Part shown: positions 26,977 through 36,497 of the stretch, one piece after another
Layout: each line of letters starts with the position of its first letter
Position numbering within the stretch: position 1 is the stretch's first letter
Assembly: GCA_964498525.1 (NCBI GenBank)
Contig: CAZCGU010000003.1
Span: 62,001 to 126,000 of the forward strand
Direction: 5' to 3'
From: DTU098 sp964498525
GTDB taxonomy: Bacteria; Bacillota; Desulfotomaculia; Desulfotomaculales; Pelotomaculaceae
DNA: 64,000 nt
The notes under the pieces: generated by a model
What the model was told of the DNA's origin: nothing
Seen by the model: only the letters and a program-made list of their open reading frames with translations
Database searches by the model: none
Made by a program: the position numbers and the translations under genes

Positions 26977-29900
26977 ATGGAGCCAATCCGGGGGGATATT
27001 CTGAAAAAAATTATTTGCGCCGGCCGGGATGGGATAAAAAAAGTGTTTGAAACCATCCCTGCCGGCATATCTATTGCCACCGACGCTTCATGTAAAGAGA
27101 TCATCCGAAATGCCAGAGCTGCTGAATTTATGAGGGTTAAGCCCGGGGAGGACCTGTCCATCACCGCTGAAGAAAACCAGCCTGCGAGGCTGTTTCATAA
27201 CGGCAGGGAACTTGTTCCCGCGGAGTTGCCGCTGCAGCGGTCTGCCCGGGAAGGCGAGGAAGTCAAGGATGTGGAGATTGAATTCATCTGGGACGACGGT
27301 GTTCGCAAAATTATGCTGGCGAACGCCAGCCCATTGCTTGATGAAAAAGGCGCCATTACCGGGGCTATCAGCAGCTTTGAGGATATCACCGACCGCAGGG
27401 AGGCCGAAGAAATGTTGAATAATGCCAAACGGCAGCTTTCCGGGCTGGCCTGGGAGCGGGAGCGAAAGCTGTCAGAGGCTAAACAGCGGGCAGGCGGCAA
27501 CATGCTGGAAGGTATAGCGGACGCTTTCTGCGACCTCGATAAGGGATACAGGTTTACTTATGTCAGCCGGAATATCGGGGAGATCTTGAATTGTAAGCGC
27601 GAGGATCTTCCGGGGCGGGATATCCGTGAAGTGTTTCCCAAATCTGCCGGGGCCACTGTGCATTCGCATTTCAGGGACGTTATGCTGAACAACAAGCCGT
27701 CACGCTTCACGACAAAATCGGCTTACACGGGGAATTGGATGGAGGTAGACGTATACCCGACCTCAAAAGGCATCTCGGTATATTTTCGTGATGTAACGAG
27801 GCGCAAGCAGATTGAGGGAGAACTGCGGCAGGCGTGCCAGGGGACAATAGATATTCTGGAAAGCATCTCCGACGCGTTTTATGCCCTTGACAGCCAAATG
27901 CGGTTCACCTACGTCAATAGATCTGCGGCAGAACTGCTTGGTTTTAGCCCCGATGAGCTTATCGGGTGTGGGATTGCAGAAAAGTATCCCGCTGCCGGAC
28001 AGGAAAAGCTGCAAATTTACCACCAGGTAATGACGGATAAAAAGCCGCGCGCCTGTGAATATTTTTCACCGGTTTCCCAGAAATGGCGGAGCATTCGCGC
28101 TTACCCCAATAAAAATGGGGTTTCTGTTTATTCGCTGGACATCACCGAGCGCAAGCAGGCCGAGGAGGCCCTGCGGGAGAGGGAGAACAGATACCGCACG
28201 GTCTTCGAGACAGCGGGGGAAGGTATCGTATACGCCAAACCCGGAGGTCCCTGTCTTTACTGCAACCAGCGGTTCGCCGATATGCTCGGTTATAGGCTGG
28301 ATGAAATCACCGGGAAATCACTAACGGATTTCAGTTTCCCGGATGAGCAACCGCAAATACGGCAGATCCGCGGAGCCCTGAAAAAAGGAGACGTGCCTTG
28401 CGGCGAGTTCAGGTTCCGCCGCAAGGACGGTACGGAAATTTGGACGATGCACAACTCCACACCGATCTTTAGCGATAACGGGAAGTATATCGCCAGCTTT
28501 GCGATGTATACCGACATAACCGAACGCAAGCGGATGGAAAAGGCCCTGCGGGAAAGCGAGGAGCGCTACCGCACACTGTTCCATTCCATAGGCGAAGGTT
28601 TTGCCGTTGCTGAAATGGAATTCGACCCGGCGGGCAAACCCGTTGATTATCTCATTCTGGAGATCAACCAGGCCTATGAAAGGCAGGCAGGCCTGGGTCC
28701 AGAGCATGTACTTGGTAAGCGGGCCACCGAATTCCTTGAAGGGGTTGAATCTGTCTGGTTAGAACGTTACGGCAAAGTGGTCAGCAGCGGCGAACCGCAA
28801 AGGTTTAAGGAATATAATGCTTTTCTTGGCCGCTGGTTTAGCGTCCATGCGTTCCCGCTGCCGGCCCAAAATCGTTTCGGCATGATTTTTACCGATATTA
28901 CTGAGTGCAGGCGGGCCGAGGAGGTTCTGCGCGCCAGCGAGGAACGACAGGCGTTCCTGCTGCGGCTGGGCGACGCGCTGCGGCCGCTAACCGGCGTGCA
29001 GGCAATTAAGGATACCGCCACGAGCTTGCTGGCGGAGCATTTGCGGGCGGCGCGAGCCAGTTATGAAGAATACACCAGAGAAGTCACTGGGATCCAAAAC
29101 GAGTCGCCCGGCGGGGCCGGGCAGGCCCTGGCTTTGGCCGGGACGCATACGAAAAGTGATTTTCCGGCATTGGCTGCCCTGTTGCGTACAGGCAAAGATC
29201 TGGTAGTGCCGGATGTCCTTTCTTTTCCCGCCTGTTCCGCCGGGGAGCGCGCGCGTTTGCTGGGGATGGGTATCAGGTCCGGTATTGCGGCGCCGCTCGT
29301 AAAAGAAGGCAAGCTTGTCGCCGTGCTCATCGTCGGGCAGATGGAGCCCCGCCAGTGGACGGCGGCGGAAGCGGAACTGGTCCGCGAGACCACCAGGCGC
29401 GCCTGGTCTGCGGTGGAGCGGGCCCGGGCCGGGGAGGAGCTGAAAAAAACACTGGAGCATTTAGAGGACAAGGTGGCCGAAAGGACCAAAGAGCTCGCCC
29501 AGGAACGGCAAAGACTGTTAGACGTGTTGGAGACACTGCCCGTTAACATCTGCCTTTTGACTCCTGACTACAGGGTTTCCTTTGCTAACAGGGCTTTCCG
29601 GAAGATGATTGGAGAAGCTAACGGCCGCTGCTGTTATGACTTTGTTTACGGATTCAATGAGCCTTGTGAATTTTGCCAGTCATACCGTGTTCTCGAAACC
29701 GGTAAACCGCACCAGTGGAGAGTGGAAATACCCGGCGGCGGTATTATAGATGTTTACGATTTACCGTTTAAGGATACAGACGGATCCCCTTTAATCCTGG
29801 AGATGTCCATTGATATCACAGAACAGGAAAAGGTGGTCAGGGCTCTGCGCCAGTCCGAGGAGCGTTTTGCCAAAATGTTCTATAACAGCCCCATTCTGAT

Positions 29901-30879
29901 GTCTGTCGTCCGGATGAAAGATAACAGGTATCTTGATGTCAACCAAAAATTCCTTGACCTTATGGAATATGCCCGGGAAGAGGTCCTGGGCAGGACGGCG
30001 GAAGATTTAAACCTTGTAAACGGTGAATATACAACAGCCCTGCTTGATGAGTTAAGAGAAAGAGGAGAAGTTAGAAATAATGAATACAGGTTCAAGACCA
30101 GGTCCGGAAAGATAGTTACCGTTTGGTCGACCACCGTAACGATGGATCTTAACGGTGAATTATGCCGGATCGCCTTAATGCAGGATATCACCAAAGAAAA
30201 AAAGCTGGAAGCTGAGATAACCCGTCTGGACCGCCTGAACCTGGTGGGTGAAATGGCCGCCGGCATCGGCCACGAGGTCAGGAACCCGATGACCACCGTC
30301 CGGGGATTCCTGCAGCTTTTAGGGAAGAAGGAGCGGTATGCCCAGGACAGGGCTTACTTTGAACTGATGATCGAAGAACTGGACCGGGCCAATTCGATCA
30401 TCACTGAATTCCTCTCCCTGGCCAAAGATAAGGCCGTAAATTTGGAGAAGAAGGATTTAAATAAAATTCTCAGATCCATAATGCCGCTTATTCGAGCGGA
30501 CGGCCTGATAACCGACAAGTACATAGAATTGAAAGCAGGGAAAATTCCCAAGTTATCACTGGACGAGAAGGAAATGCGCCAGGTGGTCATTAACCTGGTG
30601 CGTAACGGCTTGCAGGCGATGCAGCCAGGACAAATACTGAAGATGGAGACCTTTATAGAGGAGGACCAGGTGGTGCTGGCGGTAAAAGACCAGGGTACAG
30701 GCATCCCCGACAATATCATCGATAAAATTGGCACCCCGTTTTTCACCACCAAAGACAGCGGCACCGGCCTGGGCCTGTCCGTATGCTACAGTGTCGCCGC
30801 CAGGCATGGGGCAGTGATCGACTTTGAAACGGGACCCGGCGGCGCCACCTTCTACGTAAAGTTTAAAAGGCCGGAATAA
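26977..30879 (+). CDS. Multi-PAS/GAF sensor histidine kinase, soluble
   Basis: About 1300 residues. The ATG at 26977 has AAAGGGG 11 bp upstream; the in-frame ATG at 26956 has no such site. Repeated PAS modules ending in the PAC-type phrase D(I/V)TxR(K/R) are visible (for example DITERKQAEEALRERE, DITERKRMEKALRESE, DITECRRAEEVLRASE, DITEQEKVVRALRQSE), about seven in all, with a GAF-type domain around residues 670-810 and a coiled linker (EDKVAERTKELAQER). The kinase core has His in GIGHEVRNPM near residue 1099, N box NLVRNGLQAM, and G boxes KDQGTGIP and GTGLGLSV. There are no membrane segments, so it senses in the cytoplasm. No response regulator is adjacent; it is an orphan kinase, perhaps feeding a sporulation-type phosphorelay (inference, from resemblance to Kin-type proteins). 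Confidence 0.92.
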   Translation: MEPIRGDILKKIICAGRDGIKKVFETIPAGISIATDASCKEIIRNARAAEFMRVKPGEDLSITAEENQPARLFHNGRELVPAELPLQRSAREGEEVKDVEIEFIWDDGVRKIMLANASPLLDEKGAITGAISSFEDITDRREAEEMLNNAKRQLSGLAWERERKLSEAKQRAGGNMLEGIADAFCDLDKGYRFTYVSRNIGEILNCKREDLPGRDIREVFPKSAGATVHSHFRDVMLNNKPSRFTTKSAYTGNWMEVDVYPTSKGISVYFRDVTRRKQIEGELRQACQGTIDILESISDAFYALDSQMRFTYVNRSAAELLGFSPDELIGCGIAEKYPAAGQEKLQIYHQVMTDKKPRACEYFSPVSQKWRSIRAYPNKNGVSVYSLDITERKQAEEALRERENRYRTVFETAGEGIVYAKPGGPCLYCNQRFADMLGYRLDEITGKSLTDFSFPDEQPQIRQIRGALKKGDVPCGEFRFRRKDGTEIWTMHNSTPIFSDNGKYIASFAMYTDITERKRMEKALRESEERYRTLFHSIGEGFAVAEMEFDPAGKPVDYLILEINQAYERQAGLGPEHVLGKRATEFLEGVESVWLERYGKVVSSGEPQRFKEYNAFLGRWFSVHAFPLPAQNRFGMIFTDITECRRAEEVLRASEERQAFLLRLGDALRPLTGVQAIKDTATSLLAEHLRAARASYEEYTREVTGIQNESPGGAGQALALAGTHTKSDFPALAALLRTGKDLVVPDVLSFPACSAGERARLLGMGIRSGIAAPLVKEGKLVAVLIVGQMEPRQWTAAEAELVRETTRRAWSAVERARAGEELKKTLEHLEDKVAERTKELAQERQRLLDVLETLPVNICLLTPDYRVSFANRAFRKMIGEANGRCCYDFVYGFNEPCEFCQSYRVLETGKPHQWRVEIPGGGIIDVYDLPFKDTDGSPLILEMSIDITEQEKVVRALRQSEERFAKMFYNSPILMSVVRMKDNRYLDVNQKFLDLMEYAREEVLGRTAEDLNLVNGEYTTALLDELRERGEVRNNEYRFKTRSGKIVTVWSTTVTMDLNGELCRIALMQDITKEKKLEAEITRLDRLNLVGEMAAGIGHEVRNPMTTVRGFLQLLGKKERYAQDRAYFELMIEELDRANSIITEFLSLAKDKAVNLEKKDLNKILRSIMPLIRADGLITDKYIELKAGKIPKLSLDEKEMRQVVINLVRNGLQAMQPGQILKMETFIEEDQVVLAVKDQGTGIPDNIIDKIGTPFFTTKDSGTGLGLSVCYSVAARHGAVIDFETGPGGATFYVKFKRPE

Positions 30880-30887
30880 ACAGGCGT

Positions 30888-30914
30888 GGGACGGGGGGAC
30901 AGGTCCCTTGTCCC
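30888..30914. repeat. REP-type palindrome 5' of the RAYT gene
   Basis: An imperfect palindrome whose outer arms GTGGGAC and GTCCCAC (30886-30916) pair, with GGGACAGG and the related CCCTTGTCCC inside. A degenerate second copy follows near 30933-30956 (GGACAGATCCC...TTATCC). Same family as the elements at 31765, 44916 and 45377-45437. Confidence 0.75.
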
Positions 30915-30997
30915 ACATTGAAACTGAAATGGGTGGACAGATCCCTTATCCTACATTTATTCCTATGGGAAAATCTTACCAGTAAAATATTGCTGAG

Positions 30998-31765
30998 GTG
31001 GGGAAAATGCCAAGATACGCTCGTCAGAAAAGCGAAAGCGGGATATACCACATCATGCTGCGGGGGATAAACAAGCAGGTAATTTTCAAAGATGATGAAG
31101 ATAGGGAGAGATTTACAGAAACAATATTGTATTTTAAACCAACCAGTCAATTTGAACTCTTCGGGTACTGTCTTATGGGCAACCACATCCATTTGCTGCT
31201 GAAAGAAGTCGTTGAACCAGTTTCCATGATCATCAAAAGGATTAGCGGCAGCTTTGTTTACTGGTATAACCGGAAGTACGAACGATGCGGACATTTGTTT
31301 CAGGAAAGGTTTAAAAGTGAGGCGGTAGATAATGATGCTTATTTTTTGACTGTGCTAAGATATATTCATCAGAATCCTGTTAAGGCTGGTTTATCACGAA
31401 ATATCGAAGGATACAAGTGGAGCAGCGCTAAGGATTACCTGAAGGCGCCGGCAGCAGCAGATACATACTACGCCCTGGGGATGTTTGCCTCGGATAGGGC
31501 CGATGCAGTTAAACTGCTAATAAAATACATGAATGAGGACACTGAAGATAAATGTCTGGAAAACGATGAAATGTATAGAATGAAGGATCCGGAGTTAGAG
31601 TTGTATTTAGCGCGGTTTGGCCTTACAGACCCAAACGAACTGAAGCATCTGGAAAAAAGCAGAAGGAACGAGGTTTTAAGGACGCTTAAAGAGCTTAATG
31701 GTGTAACAATAAGACAGCTATCCAGAATCACCGGAATATCAAAAAGTGTTATCGGCAGGATTTAG
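30998..31765 (+). CDS. REP-associated tyrosine transposase (RAYT, Y1/IS200-like)
   Basis: A 255-residue Y1_Tnp protein. The HUH-type signature is clear: MGNHIHLLLKE holds the His-hydrophobic-His metal site near residues 66-75, and the tyrosine nucleophile is expected in the following FLTVLRYIHQNPVKAGL region. The N-terminal phrase MPRYARQKSESGIYHIMLRG is characteristic of TnpA_REP proteins. The last 40 residues form a helix-turn-helix-like tail (VTIRQLSRITGISKSVIGRI). Palindromic REP-type sequences lie directly on both sides, and the downstream one shares the final G of the stop codon. It is a single-copy domesticated-type element rather than a normal IS; it likely maintains the scattered palindromes. 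Confidence 0.9.
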   Translation: MGKMPRYARQKSESGIYHIMLRGINKQVIFKDDEDRERFTETILYFKPTSQFELFGYCLMGNHIHLLLKEVVEPVSMIIKRISGSFVYWYNRKYERCGHLFQERFKSEAVDNDAYFLTVLRYIHQNPVKAGLSRNIEGYKWSSAKDYLKAPAAADTYYALGMFASDRADAVKLLIKYMNEDTEDKCLENDEMYRMKDPELELYLARFGLTDPNELKHLEKSRRNEVLRTLKELNGVTIRQLSRITGISKSVIGRI

Positions 31766-31791
31766 GGACAAGGGACCTGTCCCCTTGTCCC
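31765..31791. repeat. REP-type palindrome 3' of the RAYT gene
   Basis: A 27-bp element: GGGACAAGGGACC on the left and its near complement on the right (TGTCCCCTTGTCCC). It begins within the stop codon of the transposase. An almost identical copy occurs at 45411-45437 and a one-base variant at 44916-44942. It could also stop transcription. Confidence 0.85.
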
Positions 31792-31960
31792 ACTTCAGTT
31801 AAGTCATCCTTAATTATCGAAATACCGAATATGAATTTACCGCCTTTGTTCATCTGAGGCACAATAACACCTCACAAAATTTTCTGCCACCGTCATTCTT
31901 GCAATCACCCTGTTTTTACGAAGCCTTGCCGATCCCGGAAAGTGGGCCCTGTTTACCTGT

Positions 31961-33052
31961 TTATAAGGAGGAATTATAGTTTGAGTTGAAACCCTTGTAG
32001 ATTACACAGCCGATAAATAATAACCCCACATAACCCACCAGGGGATAAAACACGCTGATAAGTTTGCTGAAGGGAAATAAGCTAATACCATAGGCGCCGA
32101 GGGAGACCGTAAACGCAAATAATCTGTTTTTTCCGCTGTCCCGGGTGAAAAACCTGCTGCAAACTGTCCACATCATTGTCGAACAGGAAGAAAAAATGCC
32201 CAGGATCAGGATAATGGAAAATGTACCCCCGACAAAATACGAGATTTTTTTCGCCAGATACAATGTGGGAACCGCCAGGGCGGTGGTATTTCCGGCATCC
32301 AGCAAGATGGCCGTGTTCATGATGGCAATTGTGGCAATCAGGGCCAGGGCGCCAAACAGCGCACCCAGTCTGGCGGATTGCCCGCTTTCCGCTTTTATGC
32401 CTAAAGCGGTGTAATAGGTGCTGCCGCAAAAAAAATTCAAGGATAGATACAATGCGGCGCTTAAAATCCAGTGCGGTGAGGCCCGGGTGTTTTGCAAAAC
32501 CTGCGTATACTGTGTTATTTCTGAAATACCGCCAATATCCCTTATTACCGTTAACGTACCCACGAGCAAAGTGAAAATGATGATAACCGGGCTGATCACT
32601 GACACAATTCCAACCATTTTCTCAAATCCAATCAGGTACACGCTTAAAACCAGCGCCGTCAGCAAAGCAGATCCGAGAAAACGGTTTATGCCGTAATATT
32701 CAAAGAGGGTAGCGCCGGCGCCGGATGTTAGTACCGAAATCAACAAAACCAGTGTTGCCGGAATCAGCCATGAGTATAGTGTCCCTAGCTTATTTCCGCA
32801 GAAGTAAATAAAGTGGTTGAATTTCTCCGCGTTTTTATGATTATAGCCGGTCGTTATAATGATCCGGCCCAAGATCAGGAAACCGGCCAGGTTCAATACC
32901 ACGACACCATAACTGACGTATCCGTAACTCGAAAAAAACTGCAGTATTTCCTGCCCGGTGGCGAATCCGGAGCCGATAACCCAGGCCATAAAGGCCCCTG
33001 TGTATTTTAATACCGCCCCCGGGTTACATTCTTGATTCTTCCGACTTGTCAC
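31961..33052 (-). CDS. YkvI-family membrane transporter
   Basis: About 363 residues if translation starts at the GTG at 33052, which has GGAG 10 bp upstream; an in-frame ATG at 33094 and another at 33121 lack such a site and would only add a charged, non-hydrophobic tail. The first helix carries WVIGSGFATGQE, the unwound-helix glycine-rich signature of LeuT-fold transporters of the YkvI family, and 10-11 hydrophobic helices follow. Family members are annotated as branched amino-acid or unknown permeases; the substrate is not known. It stands alone between the RAYT element and a 700-bp gene-free stretch. Confidence 0.85.
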   Translation of the reverse strand: MTSRKNQECNPGAVLKYTGAFMAWVIGSGFATGQEILQFFSSYGYVSYGVVVLNLAGFLILGRIIITTGYNHKNAEKFNHFIYFCGNKLGTLYSWLIPATLVLLISVLTSGAGATLFEYYGINRFLGSALLTALVLSVYLIGFEKMVGIVSVISPVIIIFTLLVGTLTVIRDIGGISEITQYTQVLQNTRASPHWILSAALYLSLNFFCGSTYYTALGIKAESGQSARLGALFGALALIATIAIMNTAILLDAGNTTALAVPTLYLAKKISYFVGGTFSIILILGIFSSCSTMMWTVCSRFFTRDSGKNRLFAFTVSLGAYGISLFPFSKLISVFYPLVGYVGLLFIGCVIYKGFNSNYNSSL

Positions 33053-33761
33053 CGTTGCACATCTCCGATTCCTATACTCAACATCCCTAATCATAGCATC
33101 AAATGGCAAAAAAATACACAATATCTCAATATATTAAATCTGCCGGCATCTAATCGGCCGGTAAATTCCGGGTTTGTAACTTAAGGGGTTTATCCAGGCT
33201 CCGCCCCGTATATTTCGCCTGTTGGTTTTAGACGTAGCCGCCTGTTATAAAAATTAATTAATTATATCATTGGCCTTTATGCAATCAAGGGGAGATCATT
33301 AAAAGGATAAACGTTTTAAAGCAGCAGTTCAGGGTGGATGTAATCTGTGCCCTGGCAGAGGCCCTGGAAATTGTAAAAGAACACCCCCATCACTCCGGGT
33401 TGCAGGGATAAAAATTGTTTTAGCAGTTTATAATTTGTAGAGATTAAACTTTTTAGCGGCTGGCATGTTGTGGGCTGCGGGCTTTGGTCTGGGTCCTTAA
33501 GTCTTAAGTCTTAAGTCTTAGGCCTTGGTCCTTGAGTCCCGGGCGTTTGGTTTTAAGAACACCGTGCGGTGCCGGATCGGCCGGTTACTTTTCCTTTGCA
33601 GAGGAGCAGTTTCGAGTTTGAAATGGTGTGTTTAGCCATTGTGGCTGCACTATACACTTCCAGCTTTAGAAAAAGGCTATATAAAAAAGGCTATATAAAT
33701 TAAGAAGCAGCGGGGGAGTTCCTTTAGCTGAAGCAGAAAAAATAAAAGCGGGGGAGTCCCC
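33053..33761. other. Gene-poor region with short repeats
   Basis: About 700 bp without a solid gene. It contains a tandem run of the 7-mer CTTAAGT (33495-33520, three units, followed by related CTTAGGCCTTGG), a double copy of AAAAAGGCTATAT near 33670-33698, and a 37-codon open frame at 33298-33411 (KRINVLKQQFRVDVICALAE..., ATT as only possible start after GGGGAG) that looks peptide-like but cannot be confirmed. Confidence 0.5.
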
Positions 33762-34298
33762 TTGGCAAAAGTAAAAGAAATAATTGATTTCCTGGAAACG
33801 GACACAATCAGTGCAACTTTTTCTTCAAAGGGGTTAAAATGCTTATCTTTAAAAGCCAATCAGGGAGCCAGGCGTATAGATTTAAGGCTTCCCCTTGAAG
33901 AACGAAGCACCTTTGAAAGGCTGATCATTAGGGAGACCCTGAATTTTTTAGAAACGGGCAAACATGATCTGCCCCTGGATCTAACTGACTTTTCCAATTT
34001 CCAACGGAATGTTTTTGAGGTGGTCAGTAGGATCGAGCCTGGAAAGGTTATTACATATAAGGGCATTGCCGGGCTCCTGGGAAAACCGGGGGCGGCCCAG
34101 GCGGTGGGAAATGCAATCGCCAAAAACCCTTTTTCTTATTTTTTGCCAACCCACAGGGTACTTCCCCAGAGAGGCTTAGGGATATGCAGAAGCGGGGCGG
34201 GCCATCTCCGGGAAAAGCTATTATTACATGAAGGGCACGACCTATCCAAACTGCGGGGAAATTATATCTGCACCAGAAAAGAATGTTGTCAGGAATAA
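33762..34298 (+). CDS. Alkyltransferase-like protein (O6-alkylguanine transferase fold without active Cys)
   Basis: A 178-residue protein with a TTG start after GGGGGAG. The C-terminal DNA-binding domain of Ogt/MGMT is clear: FQRNVFEVVSRIEPGKVITY, GKPGAAQAVGNAIAKNP and LPTHRVLP. In active enzymes the last motif is PCHRV, the Cys accepting the alkyl group; here codon 130 is ACC, Thr. The arginine finger (AARAVG in human MGMT, R128) is Gln at residue 113. The tyrosine of VITY is kept. It therefore cannot transfer an alkyl group to itself by the known chemistry. Alkyltransferase-like proteins (ATLs) with Trp or Ala at this position bind O6-alkylguanine and flag it for excision repair, but they keep the Arg finger. 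Convergent with the Ada-AlkA gene. Confidence 0.85.
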   Translation: MAKVKEIIDFLETDTISATFSSKGLKCLSLKANQGARRIDLRLPLEERSTFERLIIRETLNFLETGKHDLPLDLTDFSNFQRNVFEVVSRIEPGKVITYKGIAGLLGKPGAAQAVGNAIAKNPFSYFLPTHRVLPQRGLGICRSGAGHLREKLLLHEGHDLSKLRGNYICTRKECCQE

Positions 34299-34454
34299 TT
34301 CACTTTAAGTGACCGAAGGCGGAGCGGGGCAGGGTTGAATAACTGCACTACCATAATCCCAGAAAGATGTTCCCCTGGCAAGCAGCTTTTATCTATTTAG
34401 AGCCCCGTTTCTCCTGCTTAAATCTTACACCCATTTATTTATTGAGGGGTCTTT

Positions 34455-35939
34455 TTACACCCCCGACGTCCAAAGATTTATGGTGGCGTAGGAGCGCCAG
34501 GGCTCCCATGGTTCGGATAGTTCCAATATTTCCCTCGGGGTCCGGCCGGCCAGGGCTTTTTTAACGCCGTAATCCGTGTGCGGGAAAGCGTCCGGCCAAC
34601 CCAGGGCGCGCATGGCGACGTAATGCACGGTCCAGGGGCCGAAGCCGGGCAAGGCGAGCAGCTTTTTCATTTGTACCCGGGGATCGGCCCGGCCGGATAA
34701 GTCAATTTCTCCCCTTAATAGCCCCTCCGCCAGAGCCCGGATGGAGCGTGCCCGGGCGCCCGTCACGCCAAGAGCCCCAAGATGATCCACTATGGGTCCG
34801 GCCAGCCCGCAAATATCCGCCGGGGTGGGGAAGGTGTGGGTAAGGCCGTCAACGGGTGTGGCCAGCGCCGTCCCGTAAGCCGACACCAGGCGTCCGGCCA
34901 GTGTGCGCGCCGCCTTTACCGTGATCTGCTGTCCCAGAACGGCCCGCACCGCCATCTCAAAAGCGTCGAAGCAGCCCGGTAGTCTCGTGCCGGGCACGCA
35001 CAAACCGTCTTTGATGTCGTTCATAACTGCAAGCCTGTTATAAATCTCCCACGGTTCACAGCTTAGATCAAACAAACGCTTAACCCGCGCCAGGATCCAG
35101 GGCAGAACCGGCAGCAGTGCAACTGATATTGTAACAGCAAGCGCCTTTTTTTTCTCCGCGTGCCGCACAGTTAGCCAGCCCCGGAAGGTTTCGCCGCCGC
35201 GCGGCATGATCACCGTCCGGTGGTAGGAACTGCCGGCAACAGATTCCACGCCCGGGATAGTCCTGCCCCCGAGGAAGGCCAGAAGTTTGTCCCACAAATA
35301 TGGCGGCCGGTATCCCAGATATAATGTAATGGTATCCTTGCTGCCGCTGTTGGACGACTTTGTTTTCCCCCGCAGGGCCGAAAGGGGCATGCGATAGCGC
35401 TCCAGGAACAAGGTTTCCAAACGCCGGACGGCGCCGAAGCCGGCGGTTAAGGCAACGTCGGCGGCAGGCAGGTTGGTATCTGTCAGTAAACTCTTTGCCA
35501 GCAGCAATTTATGGGTCAGTAAATATTGAACCGGCGAAACGCCATATTCCGACCTGAAAAGGTGATCCAAATGCCCGCCGGGAACGCCCAGCGACTCCGC
35601 CTGTTTTTCCAAGCTCACCGCACCCAAAAAGTCTTCTTCCATAAGCAGCGCGGCTTGGCGGGCAGGGTTGGCCCGGGTGTCTGCGGGCGCCGGGCCGGGA
35701 GCCAGTTCCGGCCGGCATTTCAGGCAGGGGCGGTAGCCCGCAGCTTCCGCCGCCGCCGCGCTATTGAAAAAAGTACAATTTTGTTCTTGCGGCGTCCTGG
35801 CGCGGCACACCGGTCGGCAATATATGCCGGTGGAAGAAACACCGACAAAAATCCGCCCGTCCAATCGGGCGTCAGGGGCTTTAAATGCGGGATAATATGT
35901 TTTTGGATCCAGGGAATTCGGTGTCAGGCCGGGGTCCAT
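34455..35939 (-). CDS. Ada-AlkA fusion: Ada zinc domain, AraC helix-turn-helix, 3-methyladenine glycosylase
   Basis: A 494-residue protein with AGGAGTGAG before its ATG. Residues 10-80 are the Ada metal-binding domain; four cysteines (GIYCRPVC ... PCLKCRPE) are present, so the methylphosphotriester-accepting Cys is intact. Residues about 90-195 form an AraC-type DNA-binding domain (LTHKLLLAKSLLTDTNLP, then VALTAGFGAVRRLETLF). From 205 on there is an AlkA_N domain and an HhH-GPD glycosylase: LPGFGPWTVHYVAMRALG and FPHTDYG, whose Asp is the catalytic residue. This is a known fusion: sensing of methyl damage and excision of alkylated purines in one chain, probably autoregulated. It faces the ATL-like gene tail to tail, so both ends of alkylation handling are grouped. 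Confidence 0.93.
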   Translation of the reverse strand: MDPGLTPNSLDPKTYYPAFKAPDARLDGRIFVGVSSTGIYCRPVCRARTPQEQNCTFFNSAAAAEAAGYRPCLKCRPELAPGPAPADTRANPARQAALLMEEDFLGAVSLEKQAESLGVPGGHLDHLFRSEYGVSPVQYLLTHKLLLAKSLLTDTNLPAADVALTAGFGAVRRLETLFLERYRMPLSALRGKTKSSNSGSKDTITLYLGYRPPYLWDKLLAFLGGRTIPGVESVAGSSYHRTVIMPRGGETFRGWLTVRHAEKKKALAVTISVALLPVLPWILARVKRLFDLSCEPWEIYNRLAVMNDIKDGLCVPGTRLPGCFDAFEMAVRAVLGQQITVKAARTLAGRLVSAYGTALATPVDGLTHTFPTPADICGLAGPIVDHLGALGVTGARARSIRALAEGLLRGEIDLSGRADPRVQMKKLLALPGFGPWTVHYVAMRALGWPDAFPHTDYGVKKALAGRTPREILELSEPWEPWRSYATINLWTSGV

Positions 35940-36497
35940 AGTCTCACTCCTGTCAGGGGAACGTTGTTTTTCGTAGAGGCTTCTACGGTGAAAGGGCCAA
36001 ATACGCCACCACCTGGTATAGTAGGCCTTACGGTAATCGAATTACAATACAAACGGTTGAAAAAATGAAAAGTGGCAAACCCTTTCAACCGAAAATGGAG
36101 CAATTTTGATTTTTTAATGATGGCTATTGCTGAAACCGGAGTGCCATGTGCTCCTATGCCTTGTGCTTGCTTCTTAGTTGACATTATAACATTACTCCGT
36201 TGCCAATGGCCTATTACCCTTAATACACTGCGGACCTCAGTAAAAACCCCGGGATTCCCGGGGGTTTCATTTTTATGGCTTAATCGGGCCGGCGGGGTTT
36301 TACTGGCAGGGTTAAGGATAGTAATCGGTATATATATTAAAAACATGCCGGGCTACAAAAAAAGTGTTGGACCCGGGGAAAAGAAAGGAGGGGTGTAAGC
36401 AAAAATTCCAGAAGAACCAGAACCTTGCGCAAAATGAAGTGTTTTCCTGGTTTGCTAGATTCAGCCCGAAGAACGGGGCCCCGGGGTGTGCTTTTCC
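35940..36497. other. Intergenic gap between ada-alkA and the PocR kinase
   Basis: About 560 bp. Open frames here (for example 36072-36398) do not look like proteins. The gap holds a terminator-like hairpin (36244-36267). No gene recognised. Confidence 0.5.
36244..36267 (+). terminator. Intrinsic terminator-like hairpin
   Basis: AAACCCCGGG, loop ATT, CCCGGGGGTTT, then CATTTTTAT. A GC-rich stem with a T-rich tail. It could end transcripts in either direction; no plus-strand gene lies just upstream. Confidence 0.6.

Noticed and set aside
36072..36398. Plus-strand frame of 108 codons in the gap before the PocR kinase
   Set aside because: Runs through a terminator hairpin, has no ribosome binding site and no recognisable composition.
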